Below the pieces are notes generated by a model. It was not told where the DNA came from, made no database searches, and was given only the letters and a program-made list of their open reading frames with translations. Shown one piece after another: positions 46,904 through 57,885 of a stretch of DNA of 64,000 nt. A program made the position numbers and the translations under genes. The stretch spans positions 6,431,493-6,495,492 of the forward strand of contig OU612071.1 in assembly GCA_914767715.1 (NCBI GenBank), written 5' to 3'. How positions within the stretch are numbered: position 1 is the first letter of the stretch; each line of letters begins with the position of its first letter. This DNA comes from Membranipora membranacea. Taxonomy: Eukaryota > Bryozoa > Gymnolaemata > Cheilostomatida > Membraniporidae.

Positions 46904-47473
46904 TTAATTGTTTAATAAATTAGTAAAGGACTGCTGGTTGTAATTGGTGGGAATTGGATGTTCTGCCCGCAAGATGACTTGCAGAATTTCAATTTTTTCA
47001 TTTTCCTTAATGTAACCGTCCGGTAACTTTCTCAAACGATCTGCCACAACAGTGCCAAAATTGAAATCTTCATCACGTTTGGCAACTGCTGCCTCAATTG
47101 CAGCCTTCGCACCAGCCATACTTTTTTTTATATCCTCCTCTAAGGCTGAGGTCACCGGCGCTTTTCTCTGCTTGCCTTTCGGCCGTGGTGTGGACTGGGG
47201 AGTGGGAGTGGGTGGAGGGCTCAGTGTATCTTCATCTCCTAGCACATCGGTTGAGGTAGATGGCTGACTGTACAACTGTGGTGTTGATGAGCTTTTTGTC
47301 ACTCGCGAGTTAGATGTGGACCTACAAAAAGTGTAACCAAATCATTCATGCTCTAACATTCCATGGAGAAGTGAATATTAGCTAGAGTCAAGTTAATGGC
47401 TGTTATGCAAGTTAAGCTGTTTGGGGTTGACTAAACTTTAGCTATCACTACTTTGCGACTAGCTGAGATGGGA

Positions 47474-47525
<52 letters not shown>

Positions 47526-48430
47526 CAGAGGTTGTGTGAATGTAAAACCAATGTTACTCACAGCCGCTTTCTTTTACTCATGTCCGTAAACTCGAGCAGA
47601 TCTGCATAGATATATTTCCTGATTTCCTTTGCTCCTGCTCCACTGGCAGAGTTTTCCCTTAGTTTGTTTTTATATTTGGTGAAGCAGTCTCTCAGTGATT
47701 CCCACTTCTGTTTCACATTTTCTAAATCTAGAAAAAATATGATATGGATAACAATGGATAGCTATAGATAGTATCTTAGTATCTTTTATATAATAGTTAA
47801 TTCTGATTATACCCAACATAAGCATTTAGTACAAATCCATACATCATACAGGGCACACAATAGATATAAATGTAAACAAATGTAATTAAATGTAAAAAAA
47901 TCATGTTGTTTTTATGACACTGTGGCTTCTTGCCCAGTTGATAGTAGAATATTTAACCCAGTTTATATTCAACAGCTGTACACCCAAAAAATAGTGGTTG
48001 CCATACAATATACATCATACCAGAACTCAATTCAAAATCCTAGAGAGGTCAGTCACAGAGTGAATTTTTAGTTACATACATACATAATGATGATGATAGG
48101 AGGTTTGTCTCAAGTAAAACCAACCAATTTACCTGAAGGGAGACTTGAGTCTTTTTTTTTTATATTAATTTAATTAGGAAGATAATACTGCTATGTAACT
48201 TTCTATGTATACTCACTTGTAGGTTTGTTCTTGATGGTGGTGAATCCTGTAGCAATTAGCTCACCAACAATCTCCGCCCAGGCATTGGCCTTTACCCCTC
48301 TGGTGTCACTAAAATTGACATCATACTTGTCATATAGACATGGTCTAGCCCTAATACATTCTATCAAAAACTCTTGCCAAGTCATGGTAGAATTATCTAG
48401 TGTCTGCTGTTCTGATTCTGAGTCTGACAT
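46904..48430 (-). CDS. MADF-BESS protein, three exons, intact
   Basis: Exons 48,430-48,217, 47,727-47,562 and 47,321-46,904 have correct borders (donors GTGAGT and GTGAGT, acceptors TTTTTCTAG and TTTTTGTAG). Phases 1 and 2 match, giving a continuous 265-residue product. A MADF (Myb/SANT-like DNA-binding) domain spans residues about 15-125: WQEFLIECIRARPCLYD, ANAWAEIVGEL, VKQKWESLRDCFTKYKNKL, YIYADLLEF. A Ser/Pro-rich linker with a basic patch (RPKGKQRKAP) follows, then a BESS-like C-terminal motif (DEDFNFGTVVADRLRKLP, ENEKIEILQVIL). Harbinger elements carry such a second gene for DNA binding and nuclear import of the transposase. This one is intact although its transposase partner is a remnant. 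The alternative is a host gene co-opted from the element. Confidence 0.8.
47476..47523. repeat. (TA)n microsatellite
   Basis: Twenty-odd TA units within intron 2 of the MADF-BESS gene. Confidence 0.97.
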
Positions 48431-48559
48431 GATGAATTATGATTTTGATTTATTTTATCAGCTGAAAAATTAACTCTTGCTTGAGAAATGTCAGAGCAGA
48501 AACTAGTACTCAAACTTCAGGACTCCTTCATAAGAGTTGACTGGCCAGTCGGCCAATCA

Positions 48560-48732
48560 CAGCTGACCGTGGGAAATTCCCGGTACGAAAAGTCTGTTGT
48601 GACAAACGTTGAAAACCGTATGCCCAAAACACGACCGGGCAGACTTTTCCGCGGTGCGGGTCGGTTCACCCGTCAAAAAGCAGGATCGGCCGGTTTTTTT
48701 GTCGGATTCGGCCCAGTGTGGACAGGCCTTTA
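48560..48732. repeat. Right terminal region of Harbinger element A
   Basis: A GC-rich segment with internal inverted words (CGGCCGG, TCGGATTCGGCC / GGCCAGTCGGCC). It ends CCAGTGTGGACAGGCCT TTA. The compositional jump against the AT-rich surroundings marks the element end. It lies upstream of the MADF start codon and should contain that gene's promoter. Confidence 0.55.
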
Positions 48733-49213
48733 TACCGGCAATGGAGGTAAGTCTAGCGTTGTGTTGCACGTTGATCTAATGAAGTAGGGCCAGCGCGGTA
48801 TATATAGCTTGTATTCTATGCATGTGGTTGTAGGAAGACAACTCTCTTTGCACAGTGATGAATATTAAAAATGACCTCAATTAGCATCTACCATCAATAG
48901 TTTCCATTGTGAACTGGACAGTTGCATAGTTAGTTCAGACTCTCCAGGGAAAATGTCACTGTAACGTAAGTGTCCTATGCTCTCACATTCTGAGTTTGCT
49001 GCCACAACTGTATTTTGTCATTGCGTTTGTCTTTTTGCGTTGCTTGACATCAAAGCATTAAGTTTACCTTGTTTGCCTGCATTCGCATCACTCTCTCGGC
49101 CTCAATGAAGGGCAGAAACTCCAATTTAATGTATGCAAATTGGATCACATTTGGCCTACTCTATCTCAGTACAGCAATATGATCATAAGTTAAACATTGA
49201 TTTATTTTTCCAG

Positions 49214-49594
49214 GCTCTGGATGTGCTCCTGATAATAACGCTGGCTTATTTCTTTGCCTACTTATTCTCGATGCTGTTTGAGGCGCCCTTTGTCAACCTA
49301 GACAAGTTATTCCTCACTCCACATTCAATCAAAGGAGATAAGAAGGGAAAAACAGATACTAGGAGCGAGGGAGAAACAATGTATAAATATGGAGCAAGCA
49401 GCAGTGGATCTATACAGCGGAGTGTAAATCCACAGCATCATTTCCAGCCAATAGCCTCAGCTCCTAATGATGTGCCCAATGTGACTGTATATTCACCCCC
49501 CGGTAGTGTACCAAGAGATAATGTGGCTTTTTCCCCAACTCAAGGTTATGGGGGGATCTACCCCCTGAATACTAAGAGCATGTTTAGGTCTTAG
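49214..49594 (+). CDS. Acyltransferase-3/NRF-6-like protein, last exon
   Basis: It follows the acceptor TTTATTTTTCCAG. It encodes a final transmembrane helix and the motif that closes nose-resistant-to-fluoxetine type acyltransferases: LLIITLAYFFAYLFSMLFEA, then PFVNLDKLF. A hydrophilic cytoplasmic-type tail of about 90 residues follows (KGDKKGKTDTRSEGE, PNDVPNVTVYSPPGS) and ends TAG. Family members are multi-pass membrane O-acyltransferases. The preceding exons (many helices) are not visible. A donor at 48,748 (ATGGAG before GTAAGT) just outside Harbinger element A would splice in frame, giving either an internal exon end or a new Met-Glu start. Confidence 0.65.
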   Translation, partial: ALDVLLIITLAYFFAYLFSMLFEAPFVNLDKLFLTPHSIKGDKKGKTDTRSEGETMYKYGASSSGSIQRSVNPQHHFQPIASAPNDVPNVTVYSPPGSVPRDNVAFSPTQGYGGIYPLNTKSMFRS

Positions 49595-49938
49595 TTATTG
49601 CCGTTGATTCATTTGATTTAGTTTGTACTGTCGTGTATTCAACTTACATGTATTGCTGTATGGGTACTCCTAGCTCCCTAGTTCTGCATGGATCTTAGTC
49701 AGTCTCTCCCTTGGCCTTCTCCTCTCTAAAGGCTCATTCACTGTCGGTCGAACACGGGGCCGACTTATAGGGGCCGACATGAAATGGGACCGACATAACA
49801 CTTACCGACACTGCCAGTACAAGTCTAGCAACTCAGCCTTTGTAACCGATCATACAGACCTACCCGCCTGTGATTGGTTGCTGTAGTAGGTCATGAGACT
49901 TATTTATTGCGGGAATTAGAAAAACAGACAGTCTTGGA

Positions 49939-50580
49939 ATGTCATCTTCTGAAGAACATTGTAGTAGTGAGGACAATTTGCCACAGACGTGGCAAGAGCA
50001 CCTAATTGAACTTGTCCGAGTGAGGCCATGTCTCAAGGCTCAAGGCTCAATGTTAATAGGGATTACTATGCCAAAGAAGTCAAGGCCAATAATTGGAAAG
50101 ATATTACCCAACATCTCATCGAGGCTGGGTATACTCAACTCAAAGATGGAAAAACTGGTAAGCTTTTCTTACTCAGGGTGTTACAAACCCTCTCACTCTC
50201 TCACGGACCCCCTCACATGCTCAAAGTTGAGAATGGCAAGGGTTGTAAATAAATGTTGAGTACCATTTTCAGTCTCTACTTTCTTTGCCACTACTTACAA
50301 CAACAACAACAAATCTACAAAAATAATAGTTTTAATCTATAACTTTTATTTATAATTAATATAGTAACCTATATAATTCCACATACAATACATACATATT
50401 TGAACATTGTAGATTCTGATCTGGTAGTCAAGAAGTGGGAAAGTATCAGAGACGGCTTAAGGCGATCAAGAAAGAGGATAAAGGGGAGACAAAGAGCGGA
50501 CCTGGAGCAAAGAAGTATAAGAAATATATCTATCGCAATCAGCTACAGTGGTTGGTGTCCATCAACAAGAAAAAGACGTG
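49939..50580 (+). pseudogene. MADF protein gene of element B, frameshifted
   Basis: Exon 1 (49,939-50,160) begins MSSSEEHCSSEDNLPQTW and has QEHLIELVRVRPCL, then a frame change near 50,040 beside a duplicated AAGGCTC, then DYYAKEVKANNWKDITQHL. Exon 2 (50,413 to about 50,580) has LVVKKWESIRDGLRR and after a second shift near 50,463 KSGPGAKKYKKYIYRNQLQ. It is homologous to the element A gene but broken twice. A BESS-type end was not found. Confidence 0.75.
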
Positions 50581-50914
50581 AGCATATTGTCCTGTAGTTT
50601 TCCTCAGCATTAAATGAGCACAGTGTGAAGCATTCGCCCAGTCTAGGTGCTTGATGAATCAAGGCTAATGATATTCCGGTACACATTTGTTAAATGGAAA
50701 CCATTTCGTTCCCGAGTAGCATAATGGCATGCTTGTGTTGTTTGTACATCAATGTAAAGGTGCTGACAGACAGGAGAGATTCGTCGGGGATTCTCCCAGA
50801 CAACTACTCCATGATAACAAAGCTCATACGCCGATATGCCGAGGAGATCGTTGTCAAGGAGAATCTCCTAGGAATCTTGCCTGTGTCAGCTTCTATACTT
50901 CTATACAGTGCTTG

Positions 50915-51053
50915 GCGGGGTGGGGAGAGGGCTTGTCAACTTCCAACATCATAGTTATCCTCTCAATTTTCATTGAAATTGAGAGGATTCAAATTTGTCA
51001 ACCTAGGTCGACCTTTGATGTTGGAAGTTGACAAGCTCTCTCACCCCCGCCCC
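50915..51053. repeat. Nested inverted repeat between the element B genes
   Basis: Outer arms of about 35 bp (GGCTTGTCAACTTCCAACATC on the left, its complement at 51,017-51,053 on the right) enclose an inner hairpin at about 50,956-50,988 (ATCCTCTCAATTT, short loop, complement). It lies between the convergent MADF and transposase genes. It may be a MITE nested in the element or a terminator-like structure. Confidence 0.75.
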
Positions 51054-51616
51054 CAGAGAGGTTGTCAAGACAGGCTATTGCCAACACTGCTGTAACGTCA
51101 AAAAAGAAAACTATTTATTTTATGTTTTAGCACGTTGACAAATGACAGTAACATCTCATCGTGTCAGTCGACAAATGACGTACCTCAGGATCATCGAGTC
51201 TAACAACAAATCTCAGACCACCCGCTACCAGTGCTCAGAACGGTGATGATCCCTCAACACTCTCATCACCAGCCTCAACACCTGTCAGTACCAATGTAGA
51301 ATTCCACAATAAATCATTGAAAATGTGAATGTTGCTACACATTATAATGATCTTACTAGGGAAATAAACAGTTTCAGTCGAGAAACACAAATCTTCCAGC
51401 CTTTGATTGCAAAGCGCCGCATGTAAGTTGTGATGAATATACATATAAAAAATATATATATATCTTAAATCAGAAACTGGTTATACTGAGTTGAAAACAA
51501 TAAATTTGACACTGAATTCAATGGGTTTGTGTGACAAGTATCTAAGATTTCAAACCACCGACTACACAGCTAAATTCTTCAAGTAATATATTCAACCTGA
51601 GGGTTTGGTAAAGCCA

Positions 51617-54600
51617 TTACAGTCTGTTTGCACGTCGCTTAACATGGTCATATTGCCAAGCTACAGCTCCCTCAGCCATGGAATAGTCTCTGAATTCCTC
51701 TATTGTCTCAGAAGCAACCATGGTATAGTTACGCACACTTGTACCAGGTGCCTGCTGTAGGCCTTCACCTGCAGCAGGCCATTGACCTTATGCTCCCTCT
51801 CCTTCACCGAAGATGGCAGATAGGTGAGATAGGGAGATAGGTGCGATCATCATTGATCAGGAGGTAGTTGTGTAGCACTGTATAGGCCCCAACCACCATC
51901 TCAATATTCTTAGGATCTCCTAATATCGGTTTGTGCAGTATCTGCCATCTTTGTGCTAATATACCTGGCAATGATGAAGACAGGAGAAAAACATTTAACT
52001 TTGCATGCCCGAATACTTTATGAAACTGGTGTGCGCATGTTGGAGTTGCCCACCCTTGAGATGGTGGTCTGCAGGGTGGGCAATTATATGTCATGAAACA
52101 ATTCATTTCATTTGTACAACACACCCAGGGACATTTGTGCCTCATGGATGCCTCCCACCGCATCAAATTACCAGTTATAAATTATCAGTAATAATTAAAC
52201 ATAAGCTTCAAAGAATGAGTCATTTTTTATGGGCCACCCGATTTAATACAACAAGAACAAATTAGATACCGAAAGCATTTTCAATCACTCTCCTTCCTCG
52301 GGAAAGCCTGTAGTTGTAGATCTTCTGCGAATCACCAGTGAGTTGATTACGAGGGTAAGGGCGAAGTAGATGTGGCTTCAATTGAAACGCTTCATCAGCA
52401 ACAAATACATATGGCAGACTCTGTACTGTCTCGCTTGCTGGAAGCTGATACGCTCCTGGAAAAAATAAAAGATGATACCCTAGTCAGAAAACCTCTGATA
52501 CTGTGACAATTGTTTTAAGGAGCGTAGCAGTCATAGCCAGTTAGCTCATGTTTATAGTTGCAACTTTCCTGGATCCATTGGTAGGTAGTTCCTATGTCAA
52601 CGATTATCACCATCAGCAAATAAAAATCGGTTTTTATACCACACTAATTTGATGCCCAATCTTTGACACAGGGTAGTGCACAAAGAAACAGTGACCTCAT
52701 TTTGCTGAGTGCATCAGGAGTGCATCCTTCAGGCACACTGCACAGTGTAAAATATAGGGCTTCAAAATTTGTTTTGGAAAAGGAACATGACAGCGCCTTA
52801 TCTTTATTTCCTGTTGCGATGTCATTGGCTTATGCTTTTCTTCCAATGTCTCATGAAAGGTTGACACTATAGCCACAGGCTAACAGAAAGTAGGTAGTAT
52901 ATTTTGATTCAAGACATCTCATGTGGAAAGTAATATTTGGGGCAAAAATGAAACGAAACCCTGAGCTACATGTTAAAACTGCAACACCGATGTTAGGTTT
53001 TACCTACCATCATGGAGCTGTTGATTGAAGGTTGAGTTTTCCCATACTCCCCCATCACTCTCGGATCCATACTGACCAATGTCCACCGTGATAAACCTGT
53101 ATCTACTGTCTGCAATGGCCATGAGGTTAATGGAGTGCACACCTTTATAGCAATAATACTGCGAACCGGCCCCATGAGGCTTCTGTGGCACCACATGTTT
53201 TCCTGCAAGCATAGAAATGAAAATGAAATATCTGTGTGTTGCCGCCAATAGTTTCTATATAGAGTGACTAAAACATTAACATAACATATCATGACCCATA
53301 TGTCTACCATAGCCTAACAGGTTACAAGTTTGCGAGAAACTGTGGTTTAAAAACTGGTTGTGACGATTGCAGACAACAAGTGTACACTGTCATAAAAAAT
53401 ATGTGTAGACATGACAATTGTTCTCACCGTCTATAGCTCCTATGCAATGAGGGAAATTCCAGTGCTCATAAAATCCAGCAGCCACCTCCTTCCAGTCATC
53501 AACAGAGGATGGTGCCTTCAGATACAATGGGCGCATGATGTTCCAAATAGCAGTGCAGACGTCGGACCCAATGTATGTGGCAGTGGATTTGCCTACGCGC
53601 CAGTGCTTATGGATGCTGCCAAAGTCTTTACCACTGGCAAGATAGTGCAGAATCAGAGCAAGTTTAAGGTCTGCTGGGATGGTCTTGCGCATCACTGTGT
53701 CCTGTTTAGTGATTACTGGTCTGATCATACTGAGGATGTGGTCAAATGAGTCTTTTGACATTCTGAGATATTCGTGGTGTTTTTGCGGATACAAACGGAT
53801 TTCTTGCACCAAGTGGCTGAAAACACTTAGTTGGTCCCTGCAACATAAAGAGATATGCAAATTAATGGAATACAAATATGCAAGTATTTTTATCTGTAGT
53901 TGACATTATACAATGGTTGGGTGAGGTAGTACATGTGTAGCTGTGCTGTGGATTTCGGGCACTGAAACACGGGTCCTAATTGTGATCGTACTATTTCTCA
54001 CGAAGGTTGATACATGAACTGTACTGCAGTTGTAGGGCCGTACCTTATTATTTATTCTATTTCAAATATTTAATGAAAAATGAATTATATGTTATTCAAT
54101 TTCGTGAATGCAAATATATATTTTTCATTCATATAAATAAAAACAATTTAAATATCTTTATGAATTGTACATAAAAAATCCAATATCAGATAACAAAATG
54201 CAATTTGAATATCTTTGCTGAAGTCAATATCAAATAATGAAATGTAATTTAAATATTTTAATGATTTGACTGTAATTAGTCTGTTAATAACTTCAATATC
54301 AAATAATAATCTCATTTAAAATGGCTAGACTTTAATAACTTTGTTAATAGATTCAATATCATATAATAAAATGTAAATAATGGTTACAATAAATAAAGGT
54401 AAGCAGCTGGGTGGTAGACAAAAACATCTTGCTGGTAGTTGGATTGGCAAACATTATTATTGGGCCAAAATATATAAATAAATATAAAATAATAATCAGT
54501 AATAACAGAATAAACATTATTATCATCATCATTCATACCCATCAATAACCACACTGACCTTGACTGATTAATAGGATGTACCCAGTATTTCCGGAGAGCT

Positions 54601-54683
54601 GCCTGCTCAGCATGCAGATAGTGGGCGTAGAGCTGTAGCATAAGCTGGTACAAAGTAACAGCCACACCAGTTCCTTGGTCCAT
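51617..54683 (-). CDS. HARBI1-like transposase, five exons (element B)
   Basis: Exons 54,683-54,559, 53,837-53,428, 53,202-53,008, 52,455-52,270 and 51,964 to about 51,617 join in phases 2, 1, 1, 1 with consensus borders. The product starts MDQGTGVAVTLYQLMLQLYA and includes the RKYWVHPIN motif. The nuclease has a DDE triad: D in CIGAIDG, D in the FITVDIGQYGSESDGG region, E in GRRVIENAFG. It then has QRWQILHKPI and VLHNYLLIND. The catalytic part is open. Near the end a one-base shift (about 51,800) and an in-frame TAA (about 51,790, where element A has Arg) break the C-terminal tail, which otherwise ends AEGAVAWQYDHV and TAA at 51,617. A truncated enzyme might still be made. Harbinger transposases insert at TWA sites. 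Confidence 0.85.
54060..54370. repeat. Diverged AT-rich tandem repeat in transposase intron 1
   Basis: Repeated words TCAATATCAAATAATGAAATG and ATTTAAATAT recur at roughly 60-bp steps with strong drift. It lies inside the first intron of the transposase. Confidence 0.6.
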
Positions 54684-55089
54684 TTCAGTAAAGACAAACA
54701 AAACACAAGTGTTGAAAATATTTTTTCTTCTAAAGAAAAGCCCTTGACATTAATAAAACCTTGACATAAAACCTTGACCCTCCACTATGCAATTCTATTG
54801 GCTGACTGAAATGGGTCGGCCGTGTGTATCAGATCAGTGTGAATGCTCTGGCAAAGTTGGCCGCATTACTATTCGGACCGATCCAAGTCGGCTGTGAACG
54901 AAATAGGCTCGGCTGTCATTTATGTCTGGTTGTGTGAACGTGCCTTTAGTCCACGTTTTTTCTAATACTCTCCCCTCTCGCGCATCCGGATCAAGTCCAA
55001 GTCTGCGTCCTTTGGTAATATATTTCACCTGCTGTCTAGATCCCTTATGCTAATATCCGGTTCCACCACATGTACTAGCCGATGTATTG

Positions 55090-55285
55090 GCTCCGAACGG
55101 ATGATGGGAGGGGGAAGGCAAATGCCAGGTCAGATGGTGTGTTCCTGAAAGAACCTATTGATATATAGTGGGTGTGAAAATGATTCAGTTTTACTTTCAC
55201 TATGTCTCAAAAGGTACTTTAAGCAACCTGGTATTGACTCCTTTCCCACAGAATAGCCATGGAGTCCAGAGCCAACACATTGGCG
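55090..55285. mobile_element. Shortened relative of the 24.5-kb MITE
   Basis: It contains CCAGGTCAGATGGT and, in the other half, TGGTATTGACTC, CAGAATAGCC and GAGCCAACACATTGG. These correspond to the two arms of the lectin-intron MITE with most of the middle missing. It has no coding content. Confidence 0.5.
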
Positions 55286-57885
55286 AGTTTGTATTGGTAT
55301 CATAATAAACCAATGCAAAACAACGATACCCACTCTTTCATTGTTACTAATTTTATATTTGGGTTTCACCGTCTGTGTGTGAGCATATTTAGGCAAATTT
55401 ACGTTTTACACAAATATATCCAAGCCCACTTCCTGCATTGCCTCATACTGAAATAGCACAGAGCTGCAACAAAATTTAGATGGGATGATTGTTAATCAAA
55501 TAAGATTTGTATTTTTTCTTACTTACCCCGATTGCTCAAAATCAGAATCAGGACTATATTTCTTCCACTGTCTCATTGAATTTCACTGTCCCAGGTAAGA
55601 ACACGAAAAAAATCCGTTATATTTACTTTGAATGAACCAGACTGAAATATTATATGATTTTGAGGAATAAATTTGGTATTATCCTGAAAAATAATGCTGT
55701 AAAGTCTGTATACGGCAGACAGCAACACATTTCTTTCATTAGCCTTCATAAAACTGGCATCATTTTATGGTGATCAACACTGACGTTGCATAACAACATC
55801 AACATTGACTATTTTGAATCACAACGCAAAACCAATTCAAATTTGAATCATTCATTATTGTATGTTGCTTTGAGGTTGATCTTTGGCGTCCGAAGATGCC
55901 AATGATGAAATCTTATACATGATCAATTTAAGCTTGGTGTTTTTTGCTCATGGAGAAGGAGCATAACACACCCTGGTAACCTAAGAAAAATATGGTTGGA
56001 TGGTGCTTTCGGTTCATATCTGTCCATATTCTGTAGGAGTGTTCTTCCAGTAGGTATAGCATCAGAATGTCATGTTCCTGCTTCGAAAGACATAGCAACT
56101 CCTCAATCTCCAATTGGTTCATGTATGAGAATGTAACCAATAGCACGGCAGAACAGATCAGAGTTCAAGGACAGTCTAATATCCACAACAATGCATTTTT
56201 AGAACCATCTATAATCGCAAAGAGTTATTTCAGTATTCCTGTGATAGAGTGGCCTGGTTTTGATCCACTTAATTGATGAAAATAATCGTTGCTGGGCAAT
56301 GTTTTTACAATATATCTGTGTAAACTTAAATAAAAAATTTCCATCTTCTATTAGACTCTGTCATTGAAAATCTTTAACCAAAGTCATGAGTAACGGATTT
56401 CCAGATTAGGTTGTGTAAGCTGAAAAGAATTATTGTATAATATTGAACAGCAAATTTAAAAAACATATAGAACCCACAATTGTCACAAAAGTCAAAATGT
56501 TGCATTCTAGCGTACCACTAACATCGCAACCCTGAAAAAAGGTCGCAACGCAGGTTTTTATAAATAGCCAGAGTGGGTGTACCCCAACGCAAAATTTTCT
56601 TCCTTGTTCTACAAGCCCCTCCTGGGCATGCAGGTGGCCACAAAATTACTTGCAGGAACAGTCAGAAGGCACAAAAGGTATGCACTCTGCCGGCATGATT
56701 GGTCTATGACGATGAAGAGCAAGATTAGCAGCTGCATGCAGTGTCAGGTGGTGAGCCCTCTACAGGCAAGATGGAAATAAGCTAGTTGGTTGTGCTGCTG
56801 ACTGAAAGTGGAGAGTGCTGTGTGTCATCAGCAGGTCTGATTCTTCATCACCTGAAGATCAAGTTGGTTAGGTAGTACACTTGGTGCAATGGCCCCCTGA
56901 CGTCTATGTCATACCTCAACTCCCATCAGACATTGTGTTAGGAATTCTGACAGCTTGGATGTCACAATATTCAAACAATTGTCGAAAGTTTGAACAAGAT
57001 AAACATATATTATGTAATACTCAGAAATCAATGTCTAAATCTGGACCAGTAACATAAATGTTTTGCTATGAAAGGCGAACTAAGGCACATGAACGAATGA
57101 CAATGTAAGTGGTTAACCGAAACCAGTTCCTTATGAAAAATGTGACCATGGACTATAAAATCATTGATTTGCAAGTTATCTTCTCATGTCAAAAGAGAAG
57201 ACGATTGCTAACAAGAGCTTCTTACTGCCTGAATGAAGAACAAAAGCAGTTACATGTTACTGGTTTGGTCACTATCCAGCAGGAAAACTGTGCGCATTGA
57301 TATAATAGGAGCTTACTTTTGAGATAGAACTATTTCCCAATTTAGCATCATAAAACCATTAGTGGAAAAGGCAGATTAAAGATCTTCTCTTGGATTTTAT
57401 TTTATTTGATTTTGTTTTACACAAAATACTTATAGCATACAAAATCAGGAAAAAAAATTCCACCCTTAGATATCCAAATATCAGTTAAGATTATGGACTC
57501 AACAAAAGTGAAAAATTGATTTAAAGAAGAATTAGAGACAGAAAATGCCCAAAGTAAAATTTGTTCTGCAGACACTTTACTAAATAATGTGAAAATGAAA
57601 AAGAGCAAAATGTATTGTTTGTCAACAAAAGCATCCTAACAAATTCCCAAATATATTTTGACAAAGTACAAAATAATAACTATTAGAAATTATGAAATCG
57701 AGATATCAGCAAAAGAACACTATAAAGTAACCGCATGAAAATGAACATTTAGTGCATTCCAAGAACACCATTTCATAAAACAAACAGTGATAGAAGTTTA
57801 CTATCATTCTGATTTGTAAATATAACTATTGATTTTCAGGTTTTTGTTACCATTTCAGCTTTCCTATACTGCCTAGTCAGGTGAA
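55286..57885. other. No gene recognised
   Basis: Intergenic between element B and the NHL membrane protein. A minus-strand frame at 55,928-56,146 (LSKQEHDILMLYLLEEHSYR) looks more protein-like than its surroundings and ends at a possible donor, but I cannot assign it. The remainder shows no motif. Confidence 0.35.

Larger units (their letters stand above)
46210..48732. mobile_element. PIF/Harbinger element A, left-truncated
   Basis: It has the same tail-to-tail plan as element B: transposase (+) and MADF gene (-). Only the last transposase exon remains on the left. The right end is a GC-rich terminal repeat region (48,560-48,729) ending GGACAGGCCT followed by TTA, a TWA trinucleotide as used by Harbinger elements. 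No matching left terminal repeat was found before 46,210. Confidence 0.65.
49727..54947. mobile_element. PIF/Harbinger element B
   Basis: The left end TAA AGGCTCATTCAC and right end (reverse complement) TAA AGGCACGTTCAC form terminal inverted repeats with two mismatches. They are followed inside by similar GC-rich subterminal sequence (GGCCGAC / GTCGG words). The flanking trinucleotides TAA and TTA fit the TWA preference. Inside, a MADF gene (+) and a five-exon transposase (-) lie tail to tail, as in element A. Confidence 0.8.

Noticed and set aside
47476-47523. TA run as a centromeric or CRISPR-like array
   Set aside because: A simple dinucleotide repeat without spacers or a longer unit.
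55928-56146. Minus-strand frame LSKQEHDILMLYLLEEHSYR as another Harbinger transposase exon
   Set aside because: It is faintly similar in style to a transposase N-terminus, but no motif or neighbouring exon supports it.
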